From NCBI RefSeq assembly GCF_003344045.1, contig NZ_QFWX01000002.1, forward strand, positions 157,270 to 221,269: a stretch of DNA of 64,000 nt. The letters are read 5' to 3'. Of this stretch, positions 1-8,151 are shown piece by piece. The position numbers and the translations under genes are program-made. Below the pieces are notes generated by a model. The model saw nothing but the letters and a program-made list of their open reading frames with translations. It ran no database searches and was not told the DNA's origin. The stretch is from Marinobacter vulgaris. GTDB taxonomy: Bacteria > Pseudomonadota > Gammaproteobacteria > Pseudomonadales > Oleiphilaceae. The first letter of the stretch is position 1, and each line of letters starts with the position of its first letter.

Positions 1-15
1 GCCACAGTGCCTGTT

Positions 16-270
16 TCAGTAGTGGTACCGAAGCTGGGCGATAAGCAAAGTGTCATCAGTGACCTTGTAAACCATGCGGTGTTCTTCATTGATTCGCCGA
101 GACCAGTAACTGGCCAGGCTGTGTTTGAGGGGCTCCGGTTTACCGACACCTTCAAACGGTTCTCGCGTGGTCTCTTTGATCAGCTTATTGATTCGGTTAA
201 GGATCTTTTTGTCAGTTTTCTGCCAGTACAGATAGTCTTCCCAGGCGTTCTCGGAGAAGATGAGTTTCAT
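16..270 (-). CDS. yoeB: YoeB-family mRNA interferase toxin
   Basis: Predicted ribosome-dependent mRNA-cleaving toxin of the Txe/YoeB family (RelE fold), 84 residues, the usual family length. Seen in the sequence: WEDYLYWQ at residues 10-17, GVGKPEPLK at 41-49, WSRRINEEHRMVY at 56-68 and the terminal RYHY. The family's known active-site residues (Glu, Arg, His, Tyr) fall in these last two blocks. Its ATG overlaps the antitoxin stop codon (ATGA), the standard coupling of yefM-yoeB pairs. Known for the family: it is held inactive by YefM and released when proteases degrade the antitoxin. The gene looks intact. Confidence 0.95.
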   Translation of the reverse strand: MKLIFSENAWEDYLYWQKTDKKILNRINKLIKETTREPFEGVGKPEPLKHSLASYWSRRINEEHRMVYKVTDDTLLIAQLRYHY

Positions 271-518
271 TCAAGAAGGTCCTTTTCCTGACCTCCGCCC
301 TGCTCCAGCTCGGCAACGGATTCCAGCAAACGCCGGGCGTTTTTTGGTGCGCGCAGAAGGTATGCAGTTTCTTGCAGCGCTTCGTAGTCCTCAAGGGAGA
401 TCATGACCACCGACTGCGCCTTGTTCCGGGTGATAATCACAGGAGAATGGTCTTCACAGACCTGCTCCATGGTTTTTGCCAGATTGGTTCTGGCGGCTGT
501 GTAGCTAATGGCATCCAT
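267..518 (-). CDS. yefM: YefM-family antitoxin
   Basis: Antitoxin of the Phd/YefM family, 83 residues. The N-terminus (residues 1-45, MDAISYTAARTNLAKTMEQV, then PVIITRNKAQSVVMISLEDYEAL) is the typical YefM DNA-binding and dimerisation domain. The acidic C-terminus (about 55-83) is the part that usually wraps the toxin. It is preceded by a strong ribosome site (AGGAGGAG) and is translated just ahead of the toxin with a 4-base overlap. Known for the family: YefM alone, and better with YoeB, represses its own promoter. A candidate operator overlaps the ribosome site. Confidence 0.94.
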   Translation of the reverse strand: MDAISYTAARTNLAKTMEQVCEDHSPVIITRNKAQSVVMISLEDYEALQETAYLLRAPKNARRLLESVAELEQGGGQEKDLLE

Positions 519-527
519 AAGGCTCCT

Positions 528-566
528 CCTGTACAGGATGTTGTCCGTGTGCAGAATACCGTACAG
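528..566. promoter_or_regulatory. Candidate YefM-YoeB autoregulatory operator
   Basis: A perfect 10-bp palindrome CCTGTACAGG lies at 528-537, just upstream of the antitoxin ribosome site. A second partial copy, CGTACAG, lies at 560-566, 30 bp away (about three helical turns). YefM-YoeB complexes studied in E. coli recognise palindromes with a TGTACA core, so the position and the sequence both fit. Assignment is by motif only. Confidence 0.55.
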
Positions 567-680
567 TTAGATATTTAACAATCGGCTGCACAACGACCGA
601 TTTTCCGGGGAACCGGGACAGGTTTATTTTAACCATGTGTTTTCCATCCCGATTGTCCCTCTACTCGACCCCCCCCCACT

Positions 681-1619
681 CTACCCATTGAAACTCACTG
701 GCCTTTGCTGCCGGATGTTCACCTGCAGTGAAAATATGTCTGGCCGGGCATAGTGGCCGACGATATCCAGGCTGCGTCTTGCCGCGTTCACTTCGCTGAC
801 ATCAATGTCCGCAAACAGCAAGCCGGTTTCCTTTCGCAGGGGGCCGGCTACGATTTCGCCGGCGGGTGAAATGACGATCGAATCGCCGGAGTTGATCCAT
901 TCTTCCTTGTCCGGATACAGGCGGTCGACCTCCGGAAAGTCATTGGGCAGATCGCTCACACGCAGCACATTGCCCGCGCCGAGCACCCAGCATCCCCCTT
1001 CCCTGGCAATGTGCTGGAGTGTGCGTATCCAGCGATCACCGCTGTCGTAGGTGGGGGCGATGTAGATATCAATGCCCTGGGCGAACATCGCGTAGCGCGC
1101 CAGCGGCATGTAGTTCTCCCAGCACACCAGTGACCCCACCCTGCCAACGGGGGTGTCGACCACTTTCATCCCGCTGGCATCGCCGAACCCCCACACCATG
1201 CGTTCCGGGTTGGTGGGCATGAGCTTGCGGTGGCAGTTCTGAACTTCGCCCTCGGAGCTGATGGTGATTACCGAGTTATAGAGGGTGGCCCGGCTGGTGT
1301 CCTCGTCGCGCTCATCGATGCCGCACACAATGGTCACCTGCATTTCTCTGGCAACCTCCAGTAGCGGTCGCAACTGGTCGGATGAAAGCTGGACAGCATT
1401 GCTGAGCAGGCGTCCATGCAACTGTTCCGACAATCCCCAGTCGCCCCCCGGCTTCAGCCGCCATATCCAGGCGGGATAGCCGGGAATGAAGGCTTCCGAG
1501 AAAACGATTAGCCGGGCTCCCTGACTGGCGGCATCCTGAACCAGTTGTACCGCCCTTGCGATGGTCTTTTCCCGGTCCAGAAAGACCGGAGGTTCCTGAA
1601 CGATAGCGAGCTTGATCAT
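681..1619 (-). CDS. Nitrilase-family carbon-nitrogen hydrolase
   Basis: Cytoplasmic C-N hydrolase, 312 residues from the chosen start. The catalytic triad is visible: Glu42 (VFSEAFIPGYP), Lys132 (HRKLMPT) and Cys166 (VGSLVCWENYMPLAR), the last in the classic nitrilase signature. The GYPAWIW segment and the WENY context match true nitrilases (nitrile to carboxylate plus ammonia) better than amidases or ureidopropionases. An upstream in-frame start at 1706 would add 29 residues, but AAGGGGAAC sits just before the ATG at 1619, so that one is preferred. It is divergent from the HxlR-type regulator at 1765, which may control it. The substrate is unknown. Confidence 0.87.
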   Translation of the reverse strand: MIKLAIVQEPPVFLDREKTIARAVQLVQDAASQGARLIVFSEAFIPGYPAWIWRLKPGGDWGLSEQLHGRLLSNAVQLSSDQLRPLLEVAREMQVTIVCGIDERDEDTSRATLYNSVITISSEGEVQNCHRKLMPTNPERMVWGFGDASGMKVVDTPVGRVGSLVCWENYMPLARYAMFAQGIDIYIAPTYDSGDRWIRTLQHIAREGGCWVLGAGNVLRVSDLPNDFPEVDRLYPDKEEWINSGDSIVISPAGEIVAGPLRKETGLLFADIDVSEVNAARRSLDIVGHYARPDIFSLQVNIRQQRPVSFNG

Positions 1620-1764
1620 GTTGTTCCCCTTATCAGTGGTCTCCAGAATCACTATCCCCCCAACCGGGTACCGGCGATAGTCCAGAAAATGGAGCGCCAG
1701 CCGCACTGAAAAGGACTAGGATGAAAGAACGGGGCACCAACGCCCCCCCATGGAGCCAAGGCTC

Positions 1765-2457
1765 ATGACCAACTATGGACAATTCTGCACCGTCGCCCGG
1801 GGTTCGGAGATACTCGGGGAGCGATGGACACCGCTGGTGGTACGGGAGCTACTGTGTGGCAGCACCCACTTCAACGAGATCCGGCGGGGATTGCCGCGAA
1901 TGTCGGCCACGCTTCTAGCCCAGCGCCTGAAAAAGCTTGAGGAAGTGGGCGTACTTAGCCGCGTGCAAGAGGGCAGCCACCAGGAGTATGTGCTTACACC
2001 GGCGGGTGAGGAGTTGCGCCCGATCATCCTGGCCATAGGTCATTGGGGAGCGAGATGGATTGGCAGCCGATTGCTGGCAAACCAGCTCGATGCCGGCTTC
2101 CTGATGTGGGATATCCGCCGTTTTGCGAGGATTGACGAATTCCCTTCTGACCGCCGCGTGGTCATCCACTTTTTCCTGAATGATGCCCGGCACCGGGAGC
2201 GGCATTGGTGGCTGGTGGTTGCCAACGGAGAGATCGACCTGTGCCGTGAAGACCCGGGCCACGAGCTGACCCTGGTGGTTGAGGCCAGCGTTGCCAGCCT
2301 GACCGAAATCTGGACCGGCGACAGTGACCCGGAGGCCGAGCAACAGGCGCGCCGACTGCTTGTCCGTGGCAGCCCACAGGATTCCCGGGACCTTTGGCAG
2401 TGGCTAGGGCGGAGCGTGTTTGCCGCCAGCAAACGCGTCAATGCACACTCGCTCTGA
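1765..2457 (+). CDS. HxlR-family winged-helix regulator
   Basis: Transcription factor of the HxlR (MarR-like) family, 230 residues. The N-terminal 100 residues hold the signature: YGQFCTVARGSEILGERWTPLVVRELL, then FNEIRRGLPRMSATLLAQRLKKLEEVGVL and EYVLTPAGEEL. The C-terminal half (about 100-225) resembles the sterol-carrier-like extension found in longer HxlR proteins and may sense a ligand. The ATG at 1765 has GGAG nine bases ahead. An ATG five codons earlier (1750) has no good ribosome site. The 145-bp divergent spacer shared with the nitrilase gene suggests that it regulates that gene and itself. Confidence 0.88.
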   Translation: MTNYGQFCTVARGSEILGERWTPLVVRELLCGSTHFNEIRRGLPRMSATLLAQRLKKLEEVGVLSRVQEGSHQEYVLTPAGEELRPIILAIGHWGARWIGSRLLANQLDAGFLMWDIRRFARIDEFPSDRRVVIHFFLNDARHRERHWWLVVANGEIDLCREDPGHELTLVVEASVASLTEIWTGDSDPEAEQQARRLLVRGSPQDSRDLWQWLGRSVFAASKRVNAHSL

Positions 2458-2574
2458 AGCAACGACTTAGCAACAGCGCCAGCCATTTACCTGTGCTATC
2501 TTGCTGGTTGAGGCTGCCCGGGAGTACGTAAGCGGTAGGACAGCCGGCAATGCAACAACACGGAGGGAGTCTCT

Positions 2575-2961
2575 ATGCGTATCGCAAAGGAAGATATACC
2601 CGTTCGGATTGATGTACCCGGCGCAAAAGCAAGACAGCAAACCGAGTTTGGTGATGTGACGGGTTACGGAAAGATGGGCGCCGAGTACTTCTCCTTCGGT
2701 GCCGGCACCGATATCACCGAGCTTTTGCACGGGCTTGAGGGTGACAGTTGTCAAAGCCCCCACTGGGGGTACGTTGTCGACGGAGAAATCACTGCCCTGT
2801 ATTCGAACGGCAGTGAAGAAACATCGCGCAGCGGTGACCTGTTCTACTGGCCTCCCGGCCACAGTGTAAGGGCAGAAAAAGACACCGATATCGTGATGTT
2901 CAGCCCGCAACACGAGCACGGCGTGGTCATTGACCACATACGGCATCAGGTCAGCGGCTGA
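2575..2961 (+). CDS. Cupin-fold protein
   Basis: Small 128-residue single-domain cupin. The barrel core is readable: a SPHWGYVVDGEITALYSNGSEE strand pair (about 61-82), then SGDLFYWPPGHSVRAEKDTDIVMFSP (about 86-111) with the GDxxxxPPGH box. His63 and His95 are possible metal ligands. There is no signal peptide. A strong GGAGGGAG ribosome site precedes the start. It stands alone between the regulator and the desaturase, so neither a substrate nor a pathway can be named. Confidence 0.75.
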   Translation: MRIAKEDIPVRIDVPGAKARQQTEFGDVTGYGKMGAEYFSFGAGTDITELLHGLEGDSCQSPHWGYVVDGEITALYSNGSEETSRSGDLFYWPPGHSVRAEKDTDIVMFSPQHEHGVVIDHIRHQVSG

Positions 2962-3150
2962 ACCGCTGCCCGGAAACCGGAGCCGTGCTCTCCTGTAAGG
3001 AAGGGAGCCAACGCCCCCTTTCTTACGGGCCCCGCTTACAGGCCCTCGCCGGGCCACGTTAAAACCGCACCAATTTTCCCTCAGGGGCTTCCCTTACGTT
3101 GGAAATTACCTCCCAAAAGATCTAATTTATAGGCAGGGAGGTGACGTGCC

Positions 3151-4188
3151 ATGCGTCAGGAACATGTCCAGGAATCGGACGACAGCTTACCGGAACACAG
3201 CGAAGGCATCCGGGTAGGCCGGGAATTGCTCGCGGCCACCAAACCTTATGTTGAAGAGTCCACTGCCAGAAGCTGGTGGCTCGTCGGCTCTACCTTTGCG
3301 TTGATGATTTTAGCGCTGACCGCCGCCGGGCTGATCCAGTGGTGGCCGCTCAGGCTGGTGTTTTCAGTACTGGGCGCCCTGCTGATGGTGCGCGCCTTCA
3401 TTACCTTCCACGATTACCTGCACCGCGCAATTCTCACCAACTCCCGAGTCGCCTACTGGCTTTTCCACGCTTTTGGCGCCCTGATGCTGACACCAACGCG
3501 CTCCTGGCTTGCCAGTCACAATTACCACCACGGTCATGTGGGGCAGATTTCGGAGGCCAGTGTGGGCGCTTTTCCGCTGATAACCGCCCGCATGTGGCGG
3601 GAGGCAACGCCGTGGCAGCGCTTTACCTATCGCGCCCAGCGCAACCCGCTGGTGGTGCTTTTAAGCTACCCGGTTGTGTTCGGTATCAATATTACGCTCC
3701 TGCCCCTGCTGAAGAAGCCCCGTAAACACCTCGACTCCCTGACCGCATTGGTCAGTCACTTCGCGTTGATCGCGGTGGTGTGGGTGCTGGGTGGGTTCAG
3801 CACGGTGTTTTTTGTCGTCCTGCTGCCGATGACTCTGGCCTCCGCGATGGGGAGTTATCTGTTTTTTGCCCAGCACAGCTTCCGGCGCATGCAGATTGCC
3901 TCTCCCGAGGCCTGGAGCTATTACCGGGGCGCCATGGAATCTTCCAGTTACATGCGGATGAACAAGATGATGCAGTGGTTTACCGGTAATATTGGCTACC
4001 ACCATATTCACCATCTCAACGTGCGAATTCCTTTCTACCGCCTTCCCGAGGCGATGGCGGATATTCCCGAACTGCAGTCACCGCTGGTAACAACCCTGGC
4101 GCCCGGCGACATTGCTGACTGTTTCCGGTATGCACTCTGGGATGAGGACAAGCAGCGGATGGTGTCCTATCGGGAGGCCAGCGCCTGA
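3151..4188 (+). CDS. Membrane fatty acid desaturase family protein
   Basis: Integral-membrane di-iron enzyme of the fatty acid desaturase/hydroxylase family, 345 residues. The three histidine clusters are present: HDYLH (87-91), HNYHH (123-127, followed by GH) and HHIHH (284-288), with an extra His242 (QHSF). Hydrophobic spans lie at about 43-63, 67-86, 165-185 and 200-230. A GGAGGTGACG ribosome site precedes the ATG. The family oxidises acyl chains, carotenoids or related lipids using electrons from a ferredoxin or cytochrome. The exact substrate cannot be told from the sequence. It is a single gene. Confidence 0.88.
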   Translation: MRQEHVQESDDSLPEHSEGIRVGRELLAATKPYVEESTARSWWLVGSTFALMILALTAAGLIQWWPLRLVFSVLGALLMVRAFITFHDYLHRAILTNSRVAYWLFHAFGALMLTPTRSWLASHNYHHGHVGQISEASVGAFPLITARMWREATPWQRFTYRAQRNPLVVLLSYPVVFGINITLLPLLKKPRKHLDSLTALVSHFALIAVVWVLGGFSTVFFVVLLPMTLASAMGSYLFFAQHSFRRMQIASPEAWSYYRGAMESSSYMRMNKMMQWFTGNIGYHHIHHLNVRIPFYRLPEAMADIPELQSPLVTTLAPGDIADCFRYALWDEDKQRMVSYREASA

Positions 4189-4264
4189 ATCAGCGCTTGT
4201 CAGTAACCCGTCGCCATGGTTCACTTCCCGGACCCGAGCCCGGGTCCCATATGGAGACTGTTTT

Positions 4265-4951
4265 ATGTCGAGCCCTGTCACTGCCAGTTCAATAACGCCA
4301 ACCGGTACCCGGCGGCTGTGGCCTTTGCTGCTGAGTGTTGCGCTTCTCGGCGGGTGTTCCTCACTGTACTACGACACCATGGAAAAATTCGGGTATGAAA
4401 AACGCGACATACTGGTAGACCGGGTGGAAGACGCGAGGGACAGCCAGAATGATGTTCAGGAAACCTTCCGTTCGTCGCTGGAGCGCTTCCAGAGCGTGGT
4501 GGATACACCGGACACCGAGCTCAAGGACCAGTACGCCGAGATCAGCGATGCGTATGAAGACAGCAAGTCCAGCGCAGAAAAAGTCCGCGACCGTATCGAC
4601 GAGGTGGAAGACGTTGCAGAGGCTCTTTTCGATGAATGGGAGGATGAGCTTGATCAGTACGAAAGTGATTCCCTGCGCCGTAACAGCGAACAGCAGCTCG
4701 AGGAAACCCGCGCCCAGTACAGCCAGCTGATCAGCCGCATGCACGAAGCGGAGGACCGCATGGATCCTGTCCTGCAGGCATTTCAGGATCAGGTGCTGTT
4801 TCTCAAGCATAACCTGAACGCCCAGGCGATAGGCTCCCTGGAAAACGAGCTGGTGAATATCCGCCAGGACGTGGATGAACTGATTCGCAACATGGAACAG
4901 TCGGTGGCAGAGTCTGAAGCCTTTATCCGCCGTTTCCGCGAAGGCGGGTAA
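4265..4951 (+). CDS. DUF2959 lipoprotein
   Basis: Predicted lipoprotein of 228 residues. A charged N-terminus and the hydrophobic run LLLSVALLGGC end at lipobox Cys31. The mature part starts YYDTMEKFGYEKRDILVDRVEDARDSQ, the hallmark of DUF2959 (cell-envelope lipoproteins of unknown function, mostly marine gammaproteobacteria). The rest is acidic and strongly helical, likely a coiled coil (about 60-220). The start at 4265 is chosen because the signal peptide begins there. Longer readings begin inside the desaturase. It sits 26 bases upstream of a PRPP synthetase paralogue, so the two may be co-transcribed. Confidence 0.85.
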   Translation: MSSPVTASSITPTGTRRLWPLLLSVALLGGCSSLYYDTMEKFGYEKRDILVDRVEDARDSQNDVQETFRSSLERFQSVVDTPDTELKDQYAEISDAYEDSKSSAEKVRDRIDEVEDVAEALFDEWEDELDQYESDSLRRNSEQQLEETRAQYSQLISRMHEAEDRMDPVLQAFQDQVLFLKHNLNAQAIGSLENELVNIRQDVDELIRNMEQSVAESEAFIRRFREGG

Positions 4952-4977
4952 AGCCCCAATACCATCAAGGAAATAAT

Positions 4978-5928
4978 ATGCACAGTGAGCCGGTTCTGTT
5001 TGCCCTGGAAGGCAGCCAGGCGTTTGGTCATGCCGTTGCCACACAGCTCGGCGTCAGCCTGGCCACCCAGGAGGACCGCAACTTTGAAGATGGCGAGCAC
5101 AAGTCCCGGCCACTGCAGAGTATGAGGGGCCGGGATGTTTACGTTTGCCACACCCTGTTTGGCGAGGAAACCGCCAGCGTGAACGACAAACTGCTGCGGC
5201 TGCTGTTTTTTATCGGCACCGTCAAAGATGCCGGTGCTAAACGCGTCACCGCACTGGTGCCATATCTGGCCTACGCCCGTAAGGATCGTCGATCCAAGAG
5301 TCAGGACCCTGTGACCACGCGCTACGTGGCGCAACTGTTTGAAGCCATGGGCGTGGACTGCGTGGTGGGCCTGGAAGTTCACAATCAGGGCGCGTTCGAT
5401 AACGCCTTCCGTTGCCGGACGGTGCACCTGGAATCCCATAGCCTGTTCGTCAACGCCCTTTTAGACCGCGTTGGGAGTGAGCCGGTCGTTATTGTTTCAC
5501 CCGACGCCGGTGGCACCAAACGCGTGGACCGGTTCCGCGACGCCTGGGCCGATATCGCAGGCGAACAGCCACCCACTGCCTTCCTGGAAAAACGGCGAAG
5601 GGAGAGTGGCATAACCGGCGATGCCGTGGTTGGGGATATGACAGGCAGGGTCGCCATCATCGTCGACGACATGGTGGCAAGCGGCACCACTCTGCTACGC
5701 GCTGCCGAGGCCTGCAAGAACAAGGGCGCCACCCGGGTATTCGGGGTGATTACCCATGCCCTGTTCGGGCCGGGCTCGGAGCAGCTGTACCGCGCGGGGG
5801 CTATGGATCAGCTTTTCATTACAGACAGCGTGACACCACAGCAACAACCGCAGGAACAGGGCCAGGTCACCACCCTTCCAGTTGCGGGGCTGTTTGCACA
5901 GGCAGTTCGGGAACTGCATACGGATTGA
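4978..5928 (+). CDS. Ribose-phosphate pyrophosphokinase paralogue
   Basis: PRPP synthetase family protein, 316 residues, expected to make 5-phosphoribosyl diphosphate from ribose 5-phosphate and ATP. Seen: the flexible-loop motif YARKDRRSKSQDPVTTR (99-115), the catalytic region EVHNQGAFDN (133-142), SPDAGGTKR (174-182) and the PRPP loop VAIIVDDMVASGTTL (225-239). It differs from housekeeping Prs: the usual DLHAEQIQGFF becomes EVHNQGAFDNAF, and the N-terminus is reworked. It is therefore probably a second, specialised copy. It follows the DUF2959 lipoprotein gene closely. Confidence 0.85.
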   Translation: MHSEPVLFALEGSQAFGHAVATQLGVSLATQEDRNFEDGEHKSRPLQSMRGRDVYVCHTLFGEETASVNDKLLRLLFFIGTVKDAGAKRVTALVPYLAYARKDRRSKSQDPVTTRYVAQLFEAMGVDCVVGLEVHNQGAFDNAFRCRTVHLESHSLFVNALLDRVGSEPVVIVSPDAGGTKRVDRFRDAWADIAGEQPPTAFLEKRRRESGITGDAVVGDMTGRVAIIVDDMVASGTTLLRAAEACKNKGATRVFGVITHALFGPGSEQLYRAGAMDQLFITDSVTPQQQPQEQGQVTTLPVAGLFAQAVRELHTD

Positions 5929-5978
5929 GCATCAGTTACCGGCATTTCCGCCAGGCGGCTGGGTAACCACCGATTGTG

Positions 5979-6356
5979 TCAGGGTGTGGAAGGCAGATTG
6001 CCTCCCAGCATGTTTTCCACCACTGCCGCATTGTAGAAGGCTTCAACCGTCTGGATTTTGCCGTTCCGGACACGAAACCAGACGGCAAGCCGGACATCCC
6101 CGATCATCTCAAAGTTGGTGCGGTAGTCGAGGATCGCGAACACGTGCTCCCCGTCAGCACTGAGCTGACGGACGATCAGGTCTTTCTGGATGGCCGCCAT
6201 ACCGAACTGGTAGGACAGCATGTCATCCGGGCGAAGGAAGCGCATGTTCGGCCCCACATACTCAAATCCCTCGTCAGCCAGCAAGGCCTTTGCCTCATCA
6301 AAGCGCTGGGCATGGATGTCAGCGATGTACTGCGCCACGATGTCTTTTGGCTGCAT
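5979..6356 (-). CDS. SnoaL/NTF2-like protein
   Basis: A 125-residue cytoplasmic protein with the NTF2-like (SnoaL, ketosteroid isomerase) cone-fold pattern: a helical start (MQPKDIVAQYIADIHAQRFDEAKALLADEGFEYVGPN), a middle with FLRPDDMLSYQFGMAAI, and paired strands ending FEMIGDVRLAVWFRVRNGKIQTVEAFYN. Such proteins bind small hydrophobic ligands or act as isomerases or hydrolases. No specific activity can be assigned. It is a single gene, convergent with the PRPP synthetase paralogue. Confidence 0.65.
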   Translation of the reverse strand: MQPKDIVAQYIADIHAQRFDEAKALLADEGFEYVGPNMRFLRPDDMLSYQFGMAAIQKDLIVRQLSADGEHVFAILDYRTNFEMIGDVRLAVWFRVRNGKIQTVEAFYNAAVVENMLGGNLPSTP

Positions 6357-6403
6357 GATAAGGCTCCACTTCTGGGATCGGGACGATGTTCAACCCGGTG
6401 GTT

Positions 6404-6712
6404 TCACTGCACTGGCTGGCACCCGCGGACCGCGAGTGCAAGATCGGTGGTCGCTTTGATCTGATCGTAGTACCTGGAGGCCGTGTTTACACCCATGTCA
6501 GCGTAGTTGCCAGCGGTAGGGCTGATCAGTTGGGCCAGCTGGGTCCAGGCCTCCGCAGATTGCCGGTCCTGTTGATAGGCTGTAAAAGCCTGATTGATTT
6601 TGCTACAGGTAATGCCATCGCCATCAGCAGCCGCTGACGAAACGTGGGACGAGGTCTGGCAGCCGGCCAGTGCCGTCGCAGCCAGAACAAGTAGTGCACT
6701 TTTCAATTTCAC
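6404..6712 (-). CDS. Small lipoprotein of unknown function
   Basis: A 102-residue protein with a lipoprotein signal (MKLKSALLVLAATALAGC, lipidated Cys18). It begins with GTG, preceded by GGAGG nine bases upstream. The mature part has two more cysteines (Cys36 and Cys98), which could form a disulfide, and a helical middle. I do not recognise the family. It lies downstream of nothing obvious and is divergent from the small membrane protein at 6846. Confidence 0.6.
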   Translation of the reverse strand: MKLKSALLVLAATALAGCQTSSHVSSAAADGDGITCSKINQAFTAYQQDRQSAEAWTQLAQLISPTAGNYADMGVNTASRYYDQIKATTDLALAVRGCQPVQ

Positions 6713-6845
6713 GGACAGGATCCTCCGGGATTAAATAGCATTTGTTACGAAACCAAGACCGGCATGTTGTAACACAACTCGCTTCGAAGCCAGGAAAATG
6801 CAACGATTGCTGCTAATGTGAGTGCAGGCTCACGAGGATTCTCTT

Positions 6846-7055
6846 ATGACAGAAATACCCCAAAAACAGTCCGGAACCAGTGGCTACTCCTGGAAGCTGT
6901 CCGCTGTCGCGGCAGTGGCCTCGGTCATAGGCGCCGTGGTCACCTTTGGAGAGGCGTCACCGATCATTACCGGACTGATCCTTCTGACCGCCGTCGGCTG
7001 GGGGTTAACCGCCAGAGACAATAAACGAGGGGCGGAGCAGGAACAAAACCAGTGA
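6846..7055 (+). CDS. Small two-helix membrane protein
   Basis: A 69-residue protein with two hydrophobic spans (about 17-36, LSAVAAVASVIGAVVTFG; about 39-56, SPIITGLILLTAVGWGLTA) and a charged C-terminal tail. The start at 6846 has GAGG eight bases upstream. An ATG 24 bases earlier is less well placed. Its stop is 13 bases before the dioxygenase gene, and the SMR exporter follows that, so the three are likely one operon. The function is unknown. Confidence 0.6.
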   Translation: MTEIPQKQSGTSGYSWKLSAVAAVASVIGAVVTFGEASPIITGLILLTAVGWGLTARDNKRGAEQEQNQ

Positions 7056-7068
7056 GGTAACCGAGACC

Positions 7069-8145
7069 ATGGGACAAGCATCTGAAAAATTCAGCAGCAA
7101 CCTGCCGACAATTCCTGCCTTGGACCCTGCCCGGGTCTCGCTGATCGAGAAGGAGGGGTTGACGGTTAAACAACTGGAACCCCTTGGGGTGGAGATATAC
7201 GGTGCTGATGTTCGCTCCAGGCTTCCCGAGCCTGTCATTGAGGCTCTGGAAGTGGAGATGGCGAATAGGGGGTTCATCGTCTTTAAACATCAGGCCGGTC
7301 TCTCGGCTGATGAACTGGTTGAGGCAAGCAAATGGTGGGGCGCTCACCAGATCCATTCTACCCATGGTGTCCACCCTGCAACGCCTGGAAGAAACCGGCA
7401 CATCTTTCGTTGTTCCAATGACAACCGCCATGGAATCCTTGGTGTTGGCCCGCAGTGGCATAACGATGGCAGTTTTGAAGCAGCTACGTTTTCCCATTCG
7501 GCCTACTACATGGCGCGGGCACCCGAACAAGGGGGCGGCACCCACTTTGCCCATCAGGGGGCAGCGTTTGACGTGCTTCCGGAGGCAAAGCAGGAATTCT
7601 GGGAACGCCTGGTCTCGGTCAACTCCGCTTCCAGCGTGACCCATCCTGTCGTCCATACCCATCCCATTTCGGGACGAAAAAGCGTATGGCTTCATTTGGG
7701 AATGACCGGTGCCGTCATCGAGAGGCTGCCGGAAGAAGGTTTGACTGTCGATGAGCTGAAGAAAGCACCAGCAACCGCCGATAAGTTCCGTTTGCTGACA
7801 GCCGATGAAATGAAGCAGCTTTTCAACGACTACAACGACCTCATGAATGCCTCCTTCGACAAGGGATACGGGATACGTTATCACTACGACACTGGCGATT
7901 TACTCTACATCGATAACTGGGCACTAGCCCACAGAGCAGCGCCCGAGGCTCACATGCCAGCCGAGCAGCAGGGCTTGAGGATCATGGACCGTGTCACAAT
8001 CAAGTCAAAACAGGACCTGGCGCCCCACTTTGGCTTGCCACAGTACATCAATATCAACGGCCCGCATCCATTCAACAAAGATGGCGTCTGGCAAGCCGGC
8101 GGCGTCGGATTCCGCTGGAAAGATGACATCCGCATGCAGAACTGA
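7069..8145 (+). CDS. TauD/TfdA-type Fe(II)/2-oxoglutarate dioxygenase
   Basis: A 358-residue non-haem iron oxygenase of the TauD/TfdA family. The iron-binding facial triad is seen as His131 and Asp133 (QWHNDGSF) and distal His288 (NWALAHRAAPE). Arg304 or Arg308 (LRIMDRVTI) would bind the 2-oxoglutarate carboxylate. The family hydroxylates compounds such as taurine, phenoxyacetates or amino acid derivatives, and the substrate here is unknown. It is followed six bases later by an SMR-type exporter, which hints at handling of an amine-like or toxic compound. Confidence 0.86.
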   Translation: MGQASEKFSSNLPTIPALDPARVSLIEKEGLTVKQLEPLGVEIYGADVRSRLPEPVIEALEVEMANRGFIVFKHQAGLSADELVEASKWWGAHQIHSTHGVHPATPGRNRHIFRCSNDNRHGILGVGPQWHNDGSFEAATFSHSAYYMARAPEQGGGTHFAHQGAAFDVLPEAKQEFWERLVSVNSASSVTHPVVHTHPISGRKSVWLHLGMTGAVIERLPEEGLTVDELKKAPATADKFRLLTADEMKQLFNDYNDLMNASFDKGYGIRYHYDTGDLLYIDNWALAHRAAPEAHMPAEQQGLRIMDRVTIKSKQDLAPHFGLPQYININGPHPFNKDGVWQAGGVGFRWKDDIRMQN

Positions 8146-8151
8146 CCCGTT

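Noticed and set aside
2990..3028. GTAAGGAAGGG...CCCTTTCTTAC hairpin after the cupin gene as a terminator
   Set aside because: The arms have an imperfect match, and no T run follows on either strand. It may form in RNA but cannot be called a terminator.
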